64,000 nt of DNA. Origin: Alitta virens. Taxonomy: Eukaryota; Annelida; Polychaeta; Phyllodocida; Nereididae. Below the pieces are notes generated by a model, which had not been told where the DNA came from, made no database searches, and saw only the letters and a list, made by a program, of their open reading frames with translations. Position numbers and translations under genes: made by a program. Shown here piece by piece: positions 1-11,658 of the stretch (positions within the stretch are counted from its first letter, which is position 1; each line of letters begins with the position of its first letter). Location: the NCBI GenBank assembly GCA_932294295.1, contig OW028574.1:53752797-53816796 (forward strand), given 5' to 3'.

Positions 1-1029
1 AAAATTGCAGCTTAAGAGATGTAAAATGAATTATTCAAGGAATCTGTACATATAGTATGTTGATTTACCAGTGTATGGCTTTTGATAAATTTCTATTATG
101 AGCAATAACATAATAATCTACATAATCGTAGTTTAAAGGCCAATTCGGTTTTAGTGGTGAAGTAGCCGAATCAGAAAGGTCATATATTGTGGTTAAAATA
201 TATGCAAATATGCTGGGGGCTCAGCAATGAGTTATTAGGGTGGACGCCACTGCCTGTATTATGAATCAGGTGCAATGATGAAAATTTGGATGTTTATTTG
301 TCTTTTTTAAACATTAAACTGAAAACTTATGCCCTTTTCCCCCCATCTAATTCAATAAAATCACAATTCACGATATTTGGCCATCACTACAGAGACTAGC
401 AAACTAGCAAAGAGTAGAATGATGGGTCATTTGATTTAGCCTATCCAGATATTTTAATCTAACAACCGTCTCTAGAAACTAAAAATTACTTTTTTGGTTT
501 TTACTAAGGGGTGGCCTCATTAAACAGGTGAGATTAGGTTGAAATTTTAATGTGTATGCCTCCAGTTTTTGTCATACAGAGCTGTGACATGCGAATTTCT
601 CTCAGTTTCAGACTAAACTTCATAACCCGAACTTTCATGGATTCATAACATGAACTTGAAAAGATATCACAACATGAAATTACAAAAAAAGTCATAACAC
701 GAACTTTCAAAAGATCATAACATAAACATCAATAGTGTGGTTTTGATTGTGTGCCAAGTAATGAAGAAACCATTGTGAATATTTGATATGACCATAAAAG
801 CAGCTCCTCAAAAACTACCACAATGCCAATATACCATTTATTATGATAGCTTGCCAGACAAGTCAATGTGAATGGCTGATTTAAAGCAGATTCTCAACTT
901 AATGGAAATAAGGTAAATATTCACATAACAGTAGCCATGTTGGGATTAAATGACTGGCCTAACAATGGTGATATGTCCTTTAAATAACTACTTACACTGT
1001 AAGTGTGGTTGGAGAGAATTTGATTTACA
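1..1029. other. AT-rich spacer, no gene seen
   Basis: No exon with plausible splice sites and family similarity was found on either strand. The sequence is AT-rich and unique-looking, apart from a short run of related phrases at 620-730 (variants of 'cataac..gaactttca' repeated four or five times). Confidence 0.5.
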
Positions 1030-1160
1030 ACAGATTGAAAACTAAACTCCAGAGGACGTCATGTGAATCCAGGACTTCCATTGGTTCATTCAGTCCTGCA
1101 GCCAATGTGAGTCCCGGATTCCTCATTAGTTTAGTGGCCCCAAGTCTATGAAATCGACTG
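1030..1160. repeat. Palindromic dispersed repeat, copy 1
   Basis: One of four related copies in the first 5 kb (others near 1930, 4636 and 4869). Each carries 'ccagaggacgtcatgtgaat' or a variant on the left, a central 'ccattggtt'-like segment, and an inverted counterpart on the right ending in 'agtctatgaaatc'. The two halves are rough reverse complements, as expected of a small foldback or MITE-like element. Confidence 0.6.
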
Positions 1161-1553
1161 TAATTGAGTTGAACAGAGCTGAATGGATTATTGGATTATG
1201 AAAATATGAATGCACTATATGTATATAATGATGCAACATTGATATATCATAAGTACCATATATCGTGATATAATACATAGTGGTGAACAACCAAACAAGT
1301 TCTGCTTCATATTAAGTTGGATTTCAAATCAAGACAGGGGAAATCTCTGCAGGAGAAATGGTTTTGCACAATGCAAAATTTATATTACTTCTCTGCACGC
1401 AATGCCTATTGCCAAAACACTCGTGGAAATCTTCACATAGATTTGTAGTCTTCCCTAATGCTTTTAGGAGTTACACTAGTCTAGCTGTGGTCCCAATTTT
1501 CAAGTCATTCATTTTTCTCACCATTTCGTGTCAGATCAGAGGTGTTAACTAAG

Positions 1554-1598
1554 CATGACAGAGGACAGCATGACAGAGGACAGCTTGACAGAGGACAC
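1554..1598. repeat. Short 15-bp tandem repeat
   Basis: Three adjacent units of a 15-bp motif (catgacagaggacag, with one or two substitutions in the last unit). The short open frame across it reads as a peptide repeat, but nothing supports coding. Confidence 0.7.
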
Positions 1599-1929
1599 GT
1601 TCGTGTTGTAGGGCTATTCACGTACCCAACACATGCTGGGGAAGAAATTCAGGAACGTGAGATCTCAATTCTTTCTCCACCCCTGTGTCATACCCCTGTC
1701 AACAAGACAGTCACTAGAATATGCAGCTATTCACCCCCACAAAGCCAGCTATAGCATAGTTATATAGAGACACATATGCCCTTAACAAAATATATTCAGT
1801 TGATTTCTGTATTAATATAACCACAACCCTGATAATTATGACCAAATCGAGCCATCAAATGTCACAATGCTTGGCCACCAAAGAGCCAACTGTGCAGACA
1901 TTGGGTTACGGCAAAATTCATGCAGTTGG

Positions 1930-2060
1930 AAACAAATCTCTTGGACTTGGAATTTAAACTCCAGAGGACCTCATGTGAATCCAAGACTCTCATTGGTTAA
2001 AGCAATCCGTCAGCCAACGAAAGTACTACATGTACATGACGTCATCTGTAGTCTAAATTA
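1930..2060. repeat. Palindromic dispersed repeat, copy 2
   Basis: Carries 'aaactccagaggacctcatg' on the left and 'catgacgtcatctgtagtct' on the right, an inverted pair matching the copies at 1030, 4636 and 4869. It is more diverged than the 4.6 kb copy. Confidence 0.6.
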
Positions 2061-2097
2061 GGCAACATGAATTGCCATTTACGGTCAATTGTATTAT

Positions 2098-2330
2098 CCA
2101 TCAAATCAAAAGTGCTGACATTGGGTAACATCACACCGAAAGTGTTGGCGTTGGCTTACCATCAAGCCAACAGTGTTGCCATTTGATTAACATCAAGCCA
2201 ACAGTGCTGTCATTGGTTTAACATCAAGCCAACAGTGCTGTCATTGGTTTAACATCAAGCCAACAGTGCTGTCATTGGTTTAACATCAAGCCAACAGTGC
2301 TGACGTTGGGCTAATATCGAACCAACGTGG
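2098..2330. repeat. 31-bp minisatellite
   Basis: About seven units of a 31-bp motif beginning 'catcaagccaacagtgctg'. Units starting near 2191, 2222, 2253 and 2284 are nearly identical; the flanking units are degenerate (for example 'catcacaccgaaagtgttgg'). Confidence 0.85.
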
Positions 2331-3215
2331 CACTTATCTGTAAAGAATGTAGTATATGCTTTCAATGTAACTTACAAGCAATTTCGATGTAAAAAATATG
2401 TGACAACTTGTGATGGATGTCCTTTCCAGATTTTGTCACAATTTGAGCAAAGAAGTTTCTGAACAACACCGAACAACACCAATTATCCACATGTGTTGCC
2501 TGAGAAAGTACCAATGAGTTTATTTGGACGTTTCACCAAAAAAATGAGGCTGTGATGGCAGTATGAATGACAGAAATAAGTGGGGGAAAATGGTACAAAT
2601 AAGCAGTGTCCTCCCTGGTATGACACCATTTGAACAATATTTACAAAAAGATTTACAAAATGTGGAGGGTACGATCTTGTAATGCCTTTCAATATGTTGG
2701 CCACTTATGCGGACTAAAACATCAATACTAGGATTTAAACCCTTTTAAGGGGTCCCTACACTGGGGTGGTAAGATTTTATCCAAGCACACCTTGACAATG
2801 TGTGACTTGGGCGTTGGAAAAATGGTATGCATAGACGGTTGACTAAGTGAAAAATACCTGATTGAATGATAATGATACTACGCAGTATTAAGCCTAATAT
2901 AACTGATGTTGCTAAATCTGCCAATAACTTAGATTTAAATGAACCCTGTCAAGCATCCTAAATGGAAATGCTTTATGGTCTTGAAATGTGTTATGGAAAT
3001 ATGAAATAAATTTATATTAAAACTGTTGCTAACTGGTGCTTTTTAATAGTTCTGAGACATATTATAATTATGATTCGGCAAAAGAAAACATTCGTTTGTG
3101 GTTTAACTTTCCAGTGCGGTTTCCATGTGCAAGGTATGGTGGAGATGACAGCTGTTGGTTATCCAAATTGTATACTATTGTTCAAATGCAAACAAACAAA
3201 CATTATGATAGGATA
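2331..3215. other. Spacer 3' of the 7TM gene, nothing recognised
   Basis: AT-rich. A further 3' exon of the 7TM gene could lie here, because that gene's last codons are followed by a strong splice-donor match at 3238-3239, but I could not identify one. Confidence 0.4.
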
Positions 3216-4193
3216 TTATTTCCGAAAAAGGTGACTCACCTGAGATTCATGCATCCATTCAGTGACCAAAACAATGTCCTCAGGAGCAGGGGCATTGGGT
3301 AGGAGATATTTGGGCTCAGGGCAGCAGCTATCCAATGAGCATCTCTTTCGAGAGATGAGGCCATGCCAAGTTGCGGAGACAATTGGAGTGATGGTGATGA
3401 CAAGGGTAAGTGCTAAGCCTAAGATCCAATGGATGGGAGACAATGATCCAGCTCCAGTGAATGAAATGGTTACAGTGAATAGTAGTATTATCCATCCAAT
3501 GCAGCTGATGCATTCACTAACAAGAACTGTGGTTTGTAAAGGCCTCTCAGGGGGAGCATTGGTGCCATCCTTATCAGGGTTGTTGATGATGTTGCTGCTG
3601 GTCTTGAATCTCAGTGATGCTAAGATGAGACTGAGGACAGCAATGATGAGAGCAATCCATGATAAGATGATAATGAGAGCAGATAATGCCCATCCCTGTT
3701 GCCCTGGTAATCTGAGAGGGGTACACCCATGGTGGTAATCGCTTGGGTCAGAATGCTGCAGCAATTTAGTAAAAGGCAGAATCGAAATTGGGAGCAGAAT
3801 AACCATTTCGGCTCCTACTATGAGAGCGAACAACCTCATTGCTTGTTTTCTTAAATCTTCTGGTAGTCTCCCTTTCAACCATAATGCCAAACCAGCTGAG
3901 GTTGTAGCATGCAACCATAATGAAGTCTGGCATCCTAATACAATGAAAAATCCACCAAGTTGACACATTATTCCGAGGGTGTTCAAGTCGTAATACAGTA
4001 AACTTAAGAGCCATCCTAGGCCAGTTACAGCATAACACAAGCATTGCAGAATCAGAGATGCTTTCATGTAAGTGTAATCAGCCTTGATGCGGACTTTGAA
4101 TGCCACCAGAAGCAGCAACAGGATGTTGAAGATGATAGCCAGGGCAGCCAGGATGCTGAACAGGTACATCTGTCCTGAAGAGTCGAAACCCAT
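3216..4193 (-). CDS. Divergent seven-transmembrane receptor-like protein
   Basis: A 325-residue open frame with seven hydrophobic segments at about residues 10-33, 43-67, 77-107, 119-145, 168-195, 220-247 and 254-280. This matches a rhodopsin-like GPCR layout. N23 lies where helix-1 Asn is expected, and C77 and C157 could form the helix 3 to loop 2 disulfide. Helix 3 has no DRY motif, and helix 7 has T-P-I-V-S-A instead of NPxxY. Basic residues and cysteines (R282-C291) follow helix 7, suggesting a palmitoylated helix 8. A splice acceptor (ttgcag) lies 19 bases before the ATG, so there is an upstream untranslated exon. At residue 318 the sequence CAG|GTGAGT is a strong donor, so the true C-terminus may be in another exon and the last seven residues may be intronic. 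I cannot name a subfamily. Function is unknown; membrane signalling is an inference from topology. Confidence 0.7.
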   Translation of the reverse strand: MGFDSSGQMYLFSILAALAIIFNILLLLLVAFKVRIKADYTYMKASLILQCLCYAVTGLGWLLSLLYYDLNTLGIMCQLGGFFIVLGCQTSLWLHATTSAGLALWLKGRLPEDLRKQAMRLFALIVGAEMVILLPISILPFTKLLQHSDPSDYHHGCTPLRLPGQQGWALSALIIILSWIALIIAVLSLILASLRFKTSSNIINNPDKDGTNAPPERPLQTTVLVSECISCIGWIILLFTVTISFTGAGSLSPIHWILGLALTLVITITPIVSATWHGLISRKRCSLDSCCPEPKYLLPNAPAPEDIVLVTEWMHESQVSHLFRK

Positions 4194-4245
4194 CCTGATG
4201 CCATAAAACTACCTGCAATGAGAGAAAATATCCATGTTAGCATAA

Positions 4246-4544
4246 ATAGTAGATTTTCACGGAAGGTTCTCTGTATTTCCACCAGGTGGCTATGACAGAA
4301 TACTGCAATTCTATTGGCTGAAAAAACTCCCGCCCTTGACTCTGATTAGCTAAAGCAAAGTGCATCCATACAGCAGTATTTTTAGTGCATTTTAATGTAT
4401 ATTTGACATCATTAAGTTGATTTCTGTTCTTTCCTAGAGAAAATTATATAAATGGAATCAGTTATTTATGAAAAGCAAAATGAGTAATAAGAGGAGAGGA
4501 AAGACTTATGTCTTGCTGAATTCAGGGCTGTTCAGTGAAAAGAC
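4246..4544 (-). mobile_element. ~300-bp MITE-like element, copy A
   Basis: Reverse-orientation copy of a sequence also present at 42,331-42,645 and 54,219-54,533. Shared blocks are 'ggattttcac' at one end, 'ccaccaggtggctatgacag', 'gcaattctattggctgaaaa', 'cagcagtatttttagtgcat' and 'ggctgttcagtgaaaagac' at the other end. It begins about 35 bases upstream of the acceptor before the 7TM coding exon, so it lies in the 5' intron or promoter of that gene. Confidence 0.8.
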
Positions 4545-4635
4545 CAAATCTGGTGCCACATGAAACTGACTAAAAATAGCATTGGATTAGGCAACATGAA
4601 TTGTCACTTACTGTCAATTACAGCAAATTTCATAT

Positions 4636-4755
4636 AGACTTGGAAACTAAAGAGGTCATGTGAATCCTGGACTTCTATTGGCTAATGCATCCCTCAACCG
4701 ATGGGAGTCCTGCATTCACATGACGTCGTCTGGAGTTAAGTTTCCAAGTCAATTA
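4636..4755. repeat. Palindromic dispersed repeat, copy 3
   Basis: The clearest copy: 'agacttggaaact' with 'gaggtcatgtgaatcctgga' on the left, and 'cacatgacgtcgtctggagt' with 'aagtttccaagtc' on the right. The arms are inverted over about 50 bases and flank a core containing 'ctattggctaatgc'. It should fold into a long hairpin. Confidence 0.75.
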
Positions 4756-4868
4756 AATCTGCTGTAAAACGGATTGAAGTGTGGTATAAGTGGTTTGGCC
4801 AAATGCATACCTTCGACATATTTATTGGGTAAATAAAGAAGGGTTTCTAATACATATACCGCAGATTC

Positions 4869-5003
4869 GTAGACTTGGAAACTTAACCCCAGAGGACGTT
4901 ATGTGAATGCAGTGCTCCTATTGGCTGAGTGACTCGGTGACTGCTTCAACCAGTGGGAGTCCTGGGTTCATCTGGAGTTAAGTTTCAAAGTCTATGAAAT
5001 CTG
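4869..5003. repeat. Palindromic dispersed repeat, copy 4
   Basis: Left arm 'agacttggaaacttaacccc', right arm 'ctggagttaagtttcaaagt'. Same family as the copy 110 bases upstream, with a somewhat longer centre ('ggctgagtgactcggtgact'). Confidence 0.75.
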
Positions 5004-6455
5004 CTGAAAGTACATTCAGTTACATAGTCACATTCCAGTTCCCAAGGGAACTTGACAATGCACCTGAAAATGTTAATATGTGTAATGGTCGTTTACACAC
5101 GTACACTCCTGTTTTTTGGTGGTTTTTTTTTTTGGTTGCTGTTTTTTTTTAACCAATAAATTCAGCTCTAGTGTTTCAGAATTAGCCGAAATGTGTCTTG
5201 AAACAGAGAAAAGAGATTAGTAAATACAGCATCTGATATGCATAAAAAGTAGCAAAAACTATAGTGCTTAAATTCAAAATATCACATTTAAACTCATATT
5301 TTTCTGACTGGTTTAGTAACATATAAGATTACCGTACAACTCCTGATACTCCGTTGTATTGCACATATACTGCATAGTGGCTTAACTTAAATATAATACA
5401 CATATCATACACATTTGCAGTCACGTTTGATATCAAGTTGAGTACAGTTTGCTGTCCAGTAAGAAACTATTCCTCCCTCATGACTAGACAGGTTGAAGTG
5501 TCTTGAAAACAGTCTTCTATTCTATATAACCTCTACTCCAAACATGTTAGACATTCCTTGTGACAGGATTTAGCAAACAAAAACACAAACTGCTCACAAC
5601 ACAGGACAAATACTGCAGTATTCCATAAGTCATATTTGGAGAGGGAACTACTCTGTGGCATTGGTAATGTTATAGTTTGGCTTTTGGTTGTAACATAATT
5701 TTCCATATACCATATGCCTTTGCTGGTTATATAAGCTGGCTAGGCTTCAGATCAGAGACACCTTAGATGTAAATGAAAGCTAATTGCAGACAGCACCTAC
5801 CTCTGAGGGATGACCATATTAGTCTACACAGCTACAGGCCTTACATACATTGAATCCAATACAACAAAATGCCAAAGCAGAGGTGTCTCACATGGTGCGG
5901 ACTCTGGGGAGTTACCCTGCCAGTGGGACTTCACACTTATGGTCTGCGGTGACTTCAATGTGTTATATTATTGCACTTCTGCTAATTGGATTCCATTACG
6001 TAAACTTGAATTGGGTGCTCGTATTCAAAGATATTACATGTGACTTACCGCTGCATAGCCTTGTTCAAGTCTGCTTCAATCAATTAGAAGTAACTTGGTC
6101 CTATAATAAGCCCCTTGGGATGCATTCTATCCATTTTGTGCATGGAAAACTCAGCATTAATGTCTTTTAGTGTTGCATAGCTTTTGTTTTCGGGGCCTGT
6201 AATCACCATAGGTCACGTTGTTGTGGCCTAATTGCTTCAAAAATCACAATGTTATTATAACCCACGTGTCCTATTAAGCGTGTTTAACATGCATGTGATG
6301 TCCATGCTAAGAGACATGTGCTTATGTGCACAAGGGATTATGTCGAATTCCAGCATAATTCCATGCTAAATTACATAAATGGCCCCTAAATACTCCACAG
6401 GATTAGCAGGTAACCAAACAAAAGAATCAATTCCTTTGTTAAGGGATTATCGGAG
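5004..6455. other. AT-rich spacer, no gene seen
   Basis: Contains T-runs near 5114-5150. A segment near 5722-5760 (gctggttatataagctggct) resembles one at 42,680-42,715, which suggests another dispersed repeat. No supported exon. Confidence 0.4.
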
Positions 6456-7570
6456 CTAATTAAGGGCAATAAACTCAGGCTTAATTGGAATTAACACTTG
6501 AGCAAATCGCTCGTGAAACAAACTCAAGAGTTCTGGTTCTAGAACAGTGTCATCCTGAATGAAATTTACAAAGTGTGTATGCTGATTGATAAAAGGTCTT
6601 GAATTTGATTAATCGTATGAAATAATGTATCCTCTAATAAACTTTAAATTGAAAGGACATCTCTGATGAAATACATATAATAACATCTAGTTGCTATAGG
6701 GTTTTTTTTACAGCCACAGTACTGCCTGCGTTAAAATCATTGCAATGATATGATTTGGTATGAGTGAGCTGTGTCATAATTATGCATGTACAAGAACAGT
6801 TTCACAACTCATATCCCCCAAATTATTAGTTTATACAATGTAATAGGAGATCACTAACTCAGTAGTCATTGAACAAACAACATGAAACATTTCTGCATTA
6901 AGAAATAAATAACTGTGTTCATCGCCCTCCAAAAATGTAAGTCCACTTGAATAAAGTTGTCTTATTATTTTTGGAGGGCAATGAACATACATTGAAGGTC
7001 AAAAAGTATTAGTTTTAAAAGTCCTGTAGACCTACCTGCGCATATCTATGTATCATGAGATCCAATGAATGTATGTTCATAGTCACCTCAGCCACCTGTT
7101 TCAAAATCAGGCTCTCATGAGTGAATCTCGCCAAAAGCTCACAGGCCACAAGTTACTGTGCATGTGACAGCAGGGAATCTTTCAGAGCAATTAAATCCTT
7201 CATTTTATAAATTACCTTCTGCTGATAAGGGTTTTAAGTAGCAGGTGCTCTCCTGGTCAATTAGATTGACTGATACATTTCAGGTAAATTGGAGGGTTGG
7301 ACCAATTAAGTGTGCAACAGTCCTTGAGACAGATATGTCGGAGATACGTGTGTTTGGTTTTATCTTAAAAGTACCCTAAACCAAAACAAGCACAATTAAG
7401 CATACAATTCTCCAATGCATGCCACTAAATCCCTTAAAACCAGCCCAGGCTTGTTAGAAGTCTATACACCAATTAACCCATGAACATTAAAGGCGATTTA
7501 TGTATATTTTAACACCTACCTTAGAATAGCAGAAGTACGGCTAGACTGTCGCCTAATTAACCTGTTTATC
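6456..7570. promoter_or_regulatory. Cluster of homeodomain-type TAATTA/CAATTA motifs (candidate enhancer)
   Basis: About eight homeodomain-core matches lie in 1.1 kb: ctaattaag (6456), ttaattgg (6481), caattaaat (7188), caattag (7258), ccaattaag (7302), caattaag (7393), ccaattaacc (7470) and cctaattaacc (7552). The last is followed directly by a forkhead-like tgtttatc. AT-rich DNA yields such motifs by chance, so this is only a candidate. Confidence 0.25.
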
Positions 7571-10480
7571 TACCTACAACCTTGCAGTTTGCCTGCTAAG
7601 TGACATAATGTATATAATCCCAGTTATTCCGTACATTGAATGTATCTATGGGGTATACATAGAATAACAATAGAGTGGTAACACTTTATAGGGGTCTGCT
7701 GACACTACAGGAGGTACATACTTACCTGTATAAGTCATTAATAGAATCGAGTGGTCTGTATTAGTGCATTGCACATTCCTGCATTTGTTCGGCATTATGG
7801 CTGTATTTAGGATGTTACATAACCTTACGTGCATGGGTGTGTGAGTTTGCAAATCATAATTGACGTAATTGACATTTATTAATATAAAGGAGATGGGTTT
7901 ATTGTAATGTCAAAGCGAGATTGTGTAAGATAGTGAGTTGGCACCTTCAGAAAGAGACAGAGAAAAAAATAGAGAAAAATTGCATTCTTGTATACATCCT
8001 GACAATGTGCATGCCTAGGTAATTGCTGTAATGTGTCGTTAATGCAATTGCAATTATTGTAGGCAGGCACCAGGTTGCCCCATTGTGTGACCTGAGCGAC
8101 CTATTGTCATGGGAAGATGGTGTTTGCATGGGGGATGATCATCTTGGGTGATTTTAATGGCACCTTATCCCTTAAGACACGCAGGAGCTTGTTACAGAGG
8201 CAATTACATACCTCAGAGCAACAAAAGGGATGGGTTTACAAGCACCGTCTTTGGTAATTCAGACATGAACAAAATTTAGTACATTGGAGTTCTGAGTCAC
8301 TACCTGAGATATTGTCTTGGCTCCGAGGTTGATGTTTGGAACCAGAGGTATTTTGGAATAATTAGAAGTCTATAGCTAGCTACGATACTTTTATTTTAAA
8401 TTAAAAATAAATATTAGAATTTTTTTATCAACAAATTTGTATGGAAGCCTTTAAATTTACCAGAAGTATGCGTGTTCTATATAAAATTTACCTTTAACAT
8501 TGATTTGTCTTGCTAATAGCGTTTATAATAATTTCCAATAATAACTTCATTGCATAAGATATACTGAAAAATTATGCATATATATCATATATTACACCTC
8601 ATGTTGCTATTAATAAATTAATCGTCTCAGGTCGTGTAATGTGAATAACTACTGATCTGATCATTACGCTACTAAGTGTTATCTCATGTCTGCTTCTAAT
8701 GAAGCTACAAATTTTCAGAGATGCAGATTCAGACCAAAGGTTAATTCCTCAACATTTCTTCTTTTATTTGCCAATCTCATTTTCATGTATAATTAACTTG
8801 TGCATAAAATGTAGTAGGTGAACTAAGAACTTAAAAACCTTAATGCCCTGCACCATGGCACTAGTTGTTGCCTTGGAGGTCCTGGCATCTCAGGTTGATG
8901 TCTTGGGGCCCTCTCTACACATTACGTAATTGTAGAAGCTAGGGCTGATCTACTTGTCAGAGTCTTCAAGGGCTTTTACATGCCCTCCTGTGTGGTCTGA
9001 CATATTTACATAGCCACAGTAATGCTGATTGTGTTTGGAAATAGGACTGCATTGTTCCGAAATTAGATACTGCACTTAAGGAGAAACACCTCGGTACAGA
9101 ATCGAAGAGCCATTAGTGTAACATCAGACCTTGTGGAAAATGGGGGTAGGGAATTTGTAATTTCATGTTTTCAAGAGCATCGAGACAAGAAAAAAGTTGA
9201 CAGAGGATGAAAAAATATATAGAAGTGTATTTATACCAACTTCAGAAGTCTCTGTTGACTCAAGTATTTAACAGCAGAACTACATAAACCATGACCAAGT
9301 GGTACTGAACACCATTATGGCCATAAGAGAGAGGGACACAAAAACAGTTTGCCTGTAAGAGGGGGACATATTTACCACACGATATGTGCCTGAACAAAAT
9401 GCTATGGATTGCTGTAGTTAGCTGCGCTAGGAATGAAGAATATTGCTCTGAGGCCTTTCTTAGTCTCGAAGGGTGTGATCTTATATAAAGCTACCATGGC
9501 CCTCGGGTCTGCAGCAAGCACAGGCCCATGACAAAGGTCATGCCTATGACCTTGACTATCAGGTTACATGCACAAGGGTCACTGGGAAGGAAGGACCTCG
9601 AGGTATGACCCAGAGGTGTGCATCAACCTCTCATTGAGGTCCCTGCAGGTGGAACTTAGTAGTTGAGTGTGGAATTTGAGAAATGACGTCCTAAAAGCTT
9701 CTATTGTTTGTAATTTGAGTAAAGGATCTTGGGAAACAAGACCGCTTTGTTTGATCAGGACATGCGCCCTTTATCGTGTTTATGACATGTCCAAAATCTA
9801 TGGAAAGGTACACAACTATACACAGTTCTACAACACCTTTTGCCAATCAAATCCCTTTTCAAACATTTTTTCCTTCATGGATTAGGTTTTATTAAATCCC
9901 ATCTATTCATACCTATCCTTAAAGTACTTGGGTACATCACTTATTTACTTGAAGCATGTCTCACTTTTAAAATCACATTCCTGAATCTCATAGACATCCG
10001 CTTCAGTGCAGTTGAATGCTCATTCCTTTTCACTGTCTCAATGCTTTACCCTTTTCTCAGAACACATCCACTGGCAAACTGCCTGCCTTTTTTGCCCCCA
10101 TAAGTGCCTTTCTTAAGTTACCGAGCCATATTTTACAAAGGTAGGAATTTGCAATCAAGCTAATCAGCTTAAAACAAGAAAAAAGCCTCTGTTCAGATTT
10201 AATCTACCTTGCAATCTCCAAAACAGCTTGCATGGAAGACTCAGGTTTTTTTTTTAAATCGGAGTTGAGATTTTTTGCTTCTCTCTCTTTCCATGATTTT
10301 ATTGTCCATTCAGACGGATAGGGTGTCCACTGAACTATGGTTACCTTGTATCCTGAAGCTGGACAATCAATTGTGACATAACAACATAAATAGTTAAGCC
10401 GAAAATTATACGTGTCACTTTGAGCTAGACACAAGTCCCACAACATAACCTTGTTATTAAGATTTAATTTGTATAAAATA
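7571..10480. other. Gene-poor spacer
   Basis: No exon recognised. The only local feature flagged is a group of nuclear-receptor half-sites at 9535-9650 (separate entry). Confidence 0.4.
9535..9552. promoter_or_regulatory. Inverted AGGTCA pair (nuclear-receptor-like site)
   Basis: AGGTCA (9535-9540), a six-base spacer, then TGACCT (9547-9552) form a perfect inverted repeat. The right half extends to TGACCTTGA, the reverse of the TCAAGGTCA monomer site used by ERR/SF-1-type receptors. Further half-site-like words follow within 100 bases (agggtcac, gaggtatgacc, tgaggtcc). Function is inferred from motif only. Confidence 0.25.
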
Positions 10481-10484
10481 AAAA

Positions 10485-10616
10485 TAAAATACAAAATGAC
10501 CCCATAGAAAAGTGTCGAAAAGGTGATTTTCATTTGCAAATTTTAGGGGGGATGATAGCATCATCCCTCCTCCCAAAAAAGTGCCCCCCTCCCCTACCTG
10601 ATATTGACGCCCCTGG
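10485..10616 (-). mobile_element. Remnant of hAT-type MITE (inverted relative of the 11.3 kb copy)
   Basis: Reading the minus strand from 10,616, it starts CAGGGGCGTCAATATCAGG, then a G-rich tract, then 'ggatgatgctatcatccccc' and 'aaatttgcaaatgaaaatca', the same order as the intact element at 11,302-11,650. The far terminus is not visible, so this copy looks truncated. Confidence 0.7.
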
Positions 10617-11301
10617 TAAGCATAACCTTAATTTGTATTTAAAAAATGAAAAATAAAATCACAGATATGAACGAAATAGTAGCAGGAACTACACTATTAA
10701 AAAAAGAGGGGAATTGCAATTGAATAAGTGATTTCTTTCTAGCTTAAAATTTGTCCAAAAATAAGGTATAGTATGTAAAACATCAACAACAAGCCTTACA
10801 TGCATGTACAGTGACATTTCATGCAATATATCACCAGGAGGAAGTATGGCCATGTGATTTATGGAGCTGCGTGCTTCTAACATGAAACACCATTCCCATG
10901 TGGTGCCTGATATTTCGGTGCATCAAACTCGAGGCATGCCAAATGGAGAATAAGTTAAATCAAGCATTGTCAATTTGGGGTTCGTATTAAAGGCCACACG
11001 AAAAGGGTACAGTGCAGATCCACACATATCTCGCTGCACCATACGTTTGATGTGAATCAAGCGTAATCACCCCAGGGGTAGACACTGCTAGAAAATCACT
11101 TAATGGCAGGGTAAACATGGGTTGTGTGACTGGACTTAGACAAGCTTGCTGAAAAAAATGCTTGTAATGACCAGGAGAACGGAATTACGTATCAAAGGTG
11201 GGTATTAAAAGAAGACATCAAGTGTAGCAACCCTAAGACTGCTTCACAGGGCCCTAGGAGGGCTTCATAAATGGCAATAGGACATGCAGGGGTATGCTTA
11301 G

Positions 11302-11650
11302 CAGGGGCGTCAATATCAGTGAGGGGGGGGGGGTTGGTGGGGGATATATACCACCCACTTTTTGGGGAGGAGGGATGATGCTATCATCCCCCCTAAAATT
11401 TGCAAATGAAAATCATTTTTTCGACACTTTTCTATCGGGTCATTTGTGCTTTGTTGTCATACCACATATCTGTACAAATATGTCTCACTCCAAAAAAACT
11501 GTTTGCAAATTGGCAGCATTACTTTACCTCTTGACAAGTTGGTGCCGCGTTGACTGCGGCCACTTGTACGAGGAAAAGGTACGGTGCGACAGACATAGTA
11601 GGCCTGCATCCCTCCCCCCTTCCACCCTTTGAGAGAAATCGACGCCCCTG
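11302..11650 (+). mobile_element. hAT-type MITE with 10-bp TIRs and 8-bp target duplication
   Basis: Ends are CAGGGGCGTC at 11,302-11,311 and the inverted GACGCCCCTG at 11,641-11,650. Flanks are atgcttag (11,294-11,301) and gtgcttag (11,651-11,658), an 8-bp target duplication with one mismatch, as expected for hAT. The interior contains a long G-run and a CT-rich right half. It has no transposase frame and is too short to be autonomous. Open frames across it are not genes. Confidence 0.8.
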
Positions 11651-11658
11651 GTGCTTAG

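Noticed and set aside
3036..3738. Plus-strand frames opposite the 7TM exon
   Set aside because: These are antisense shadows; the minus frame has the membrane segments and splice signals.
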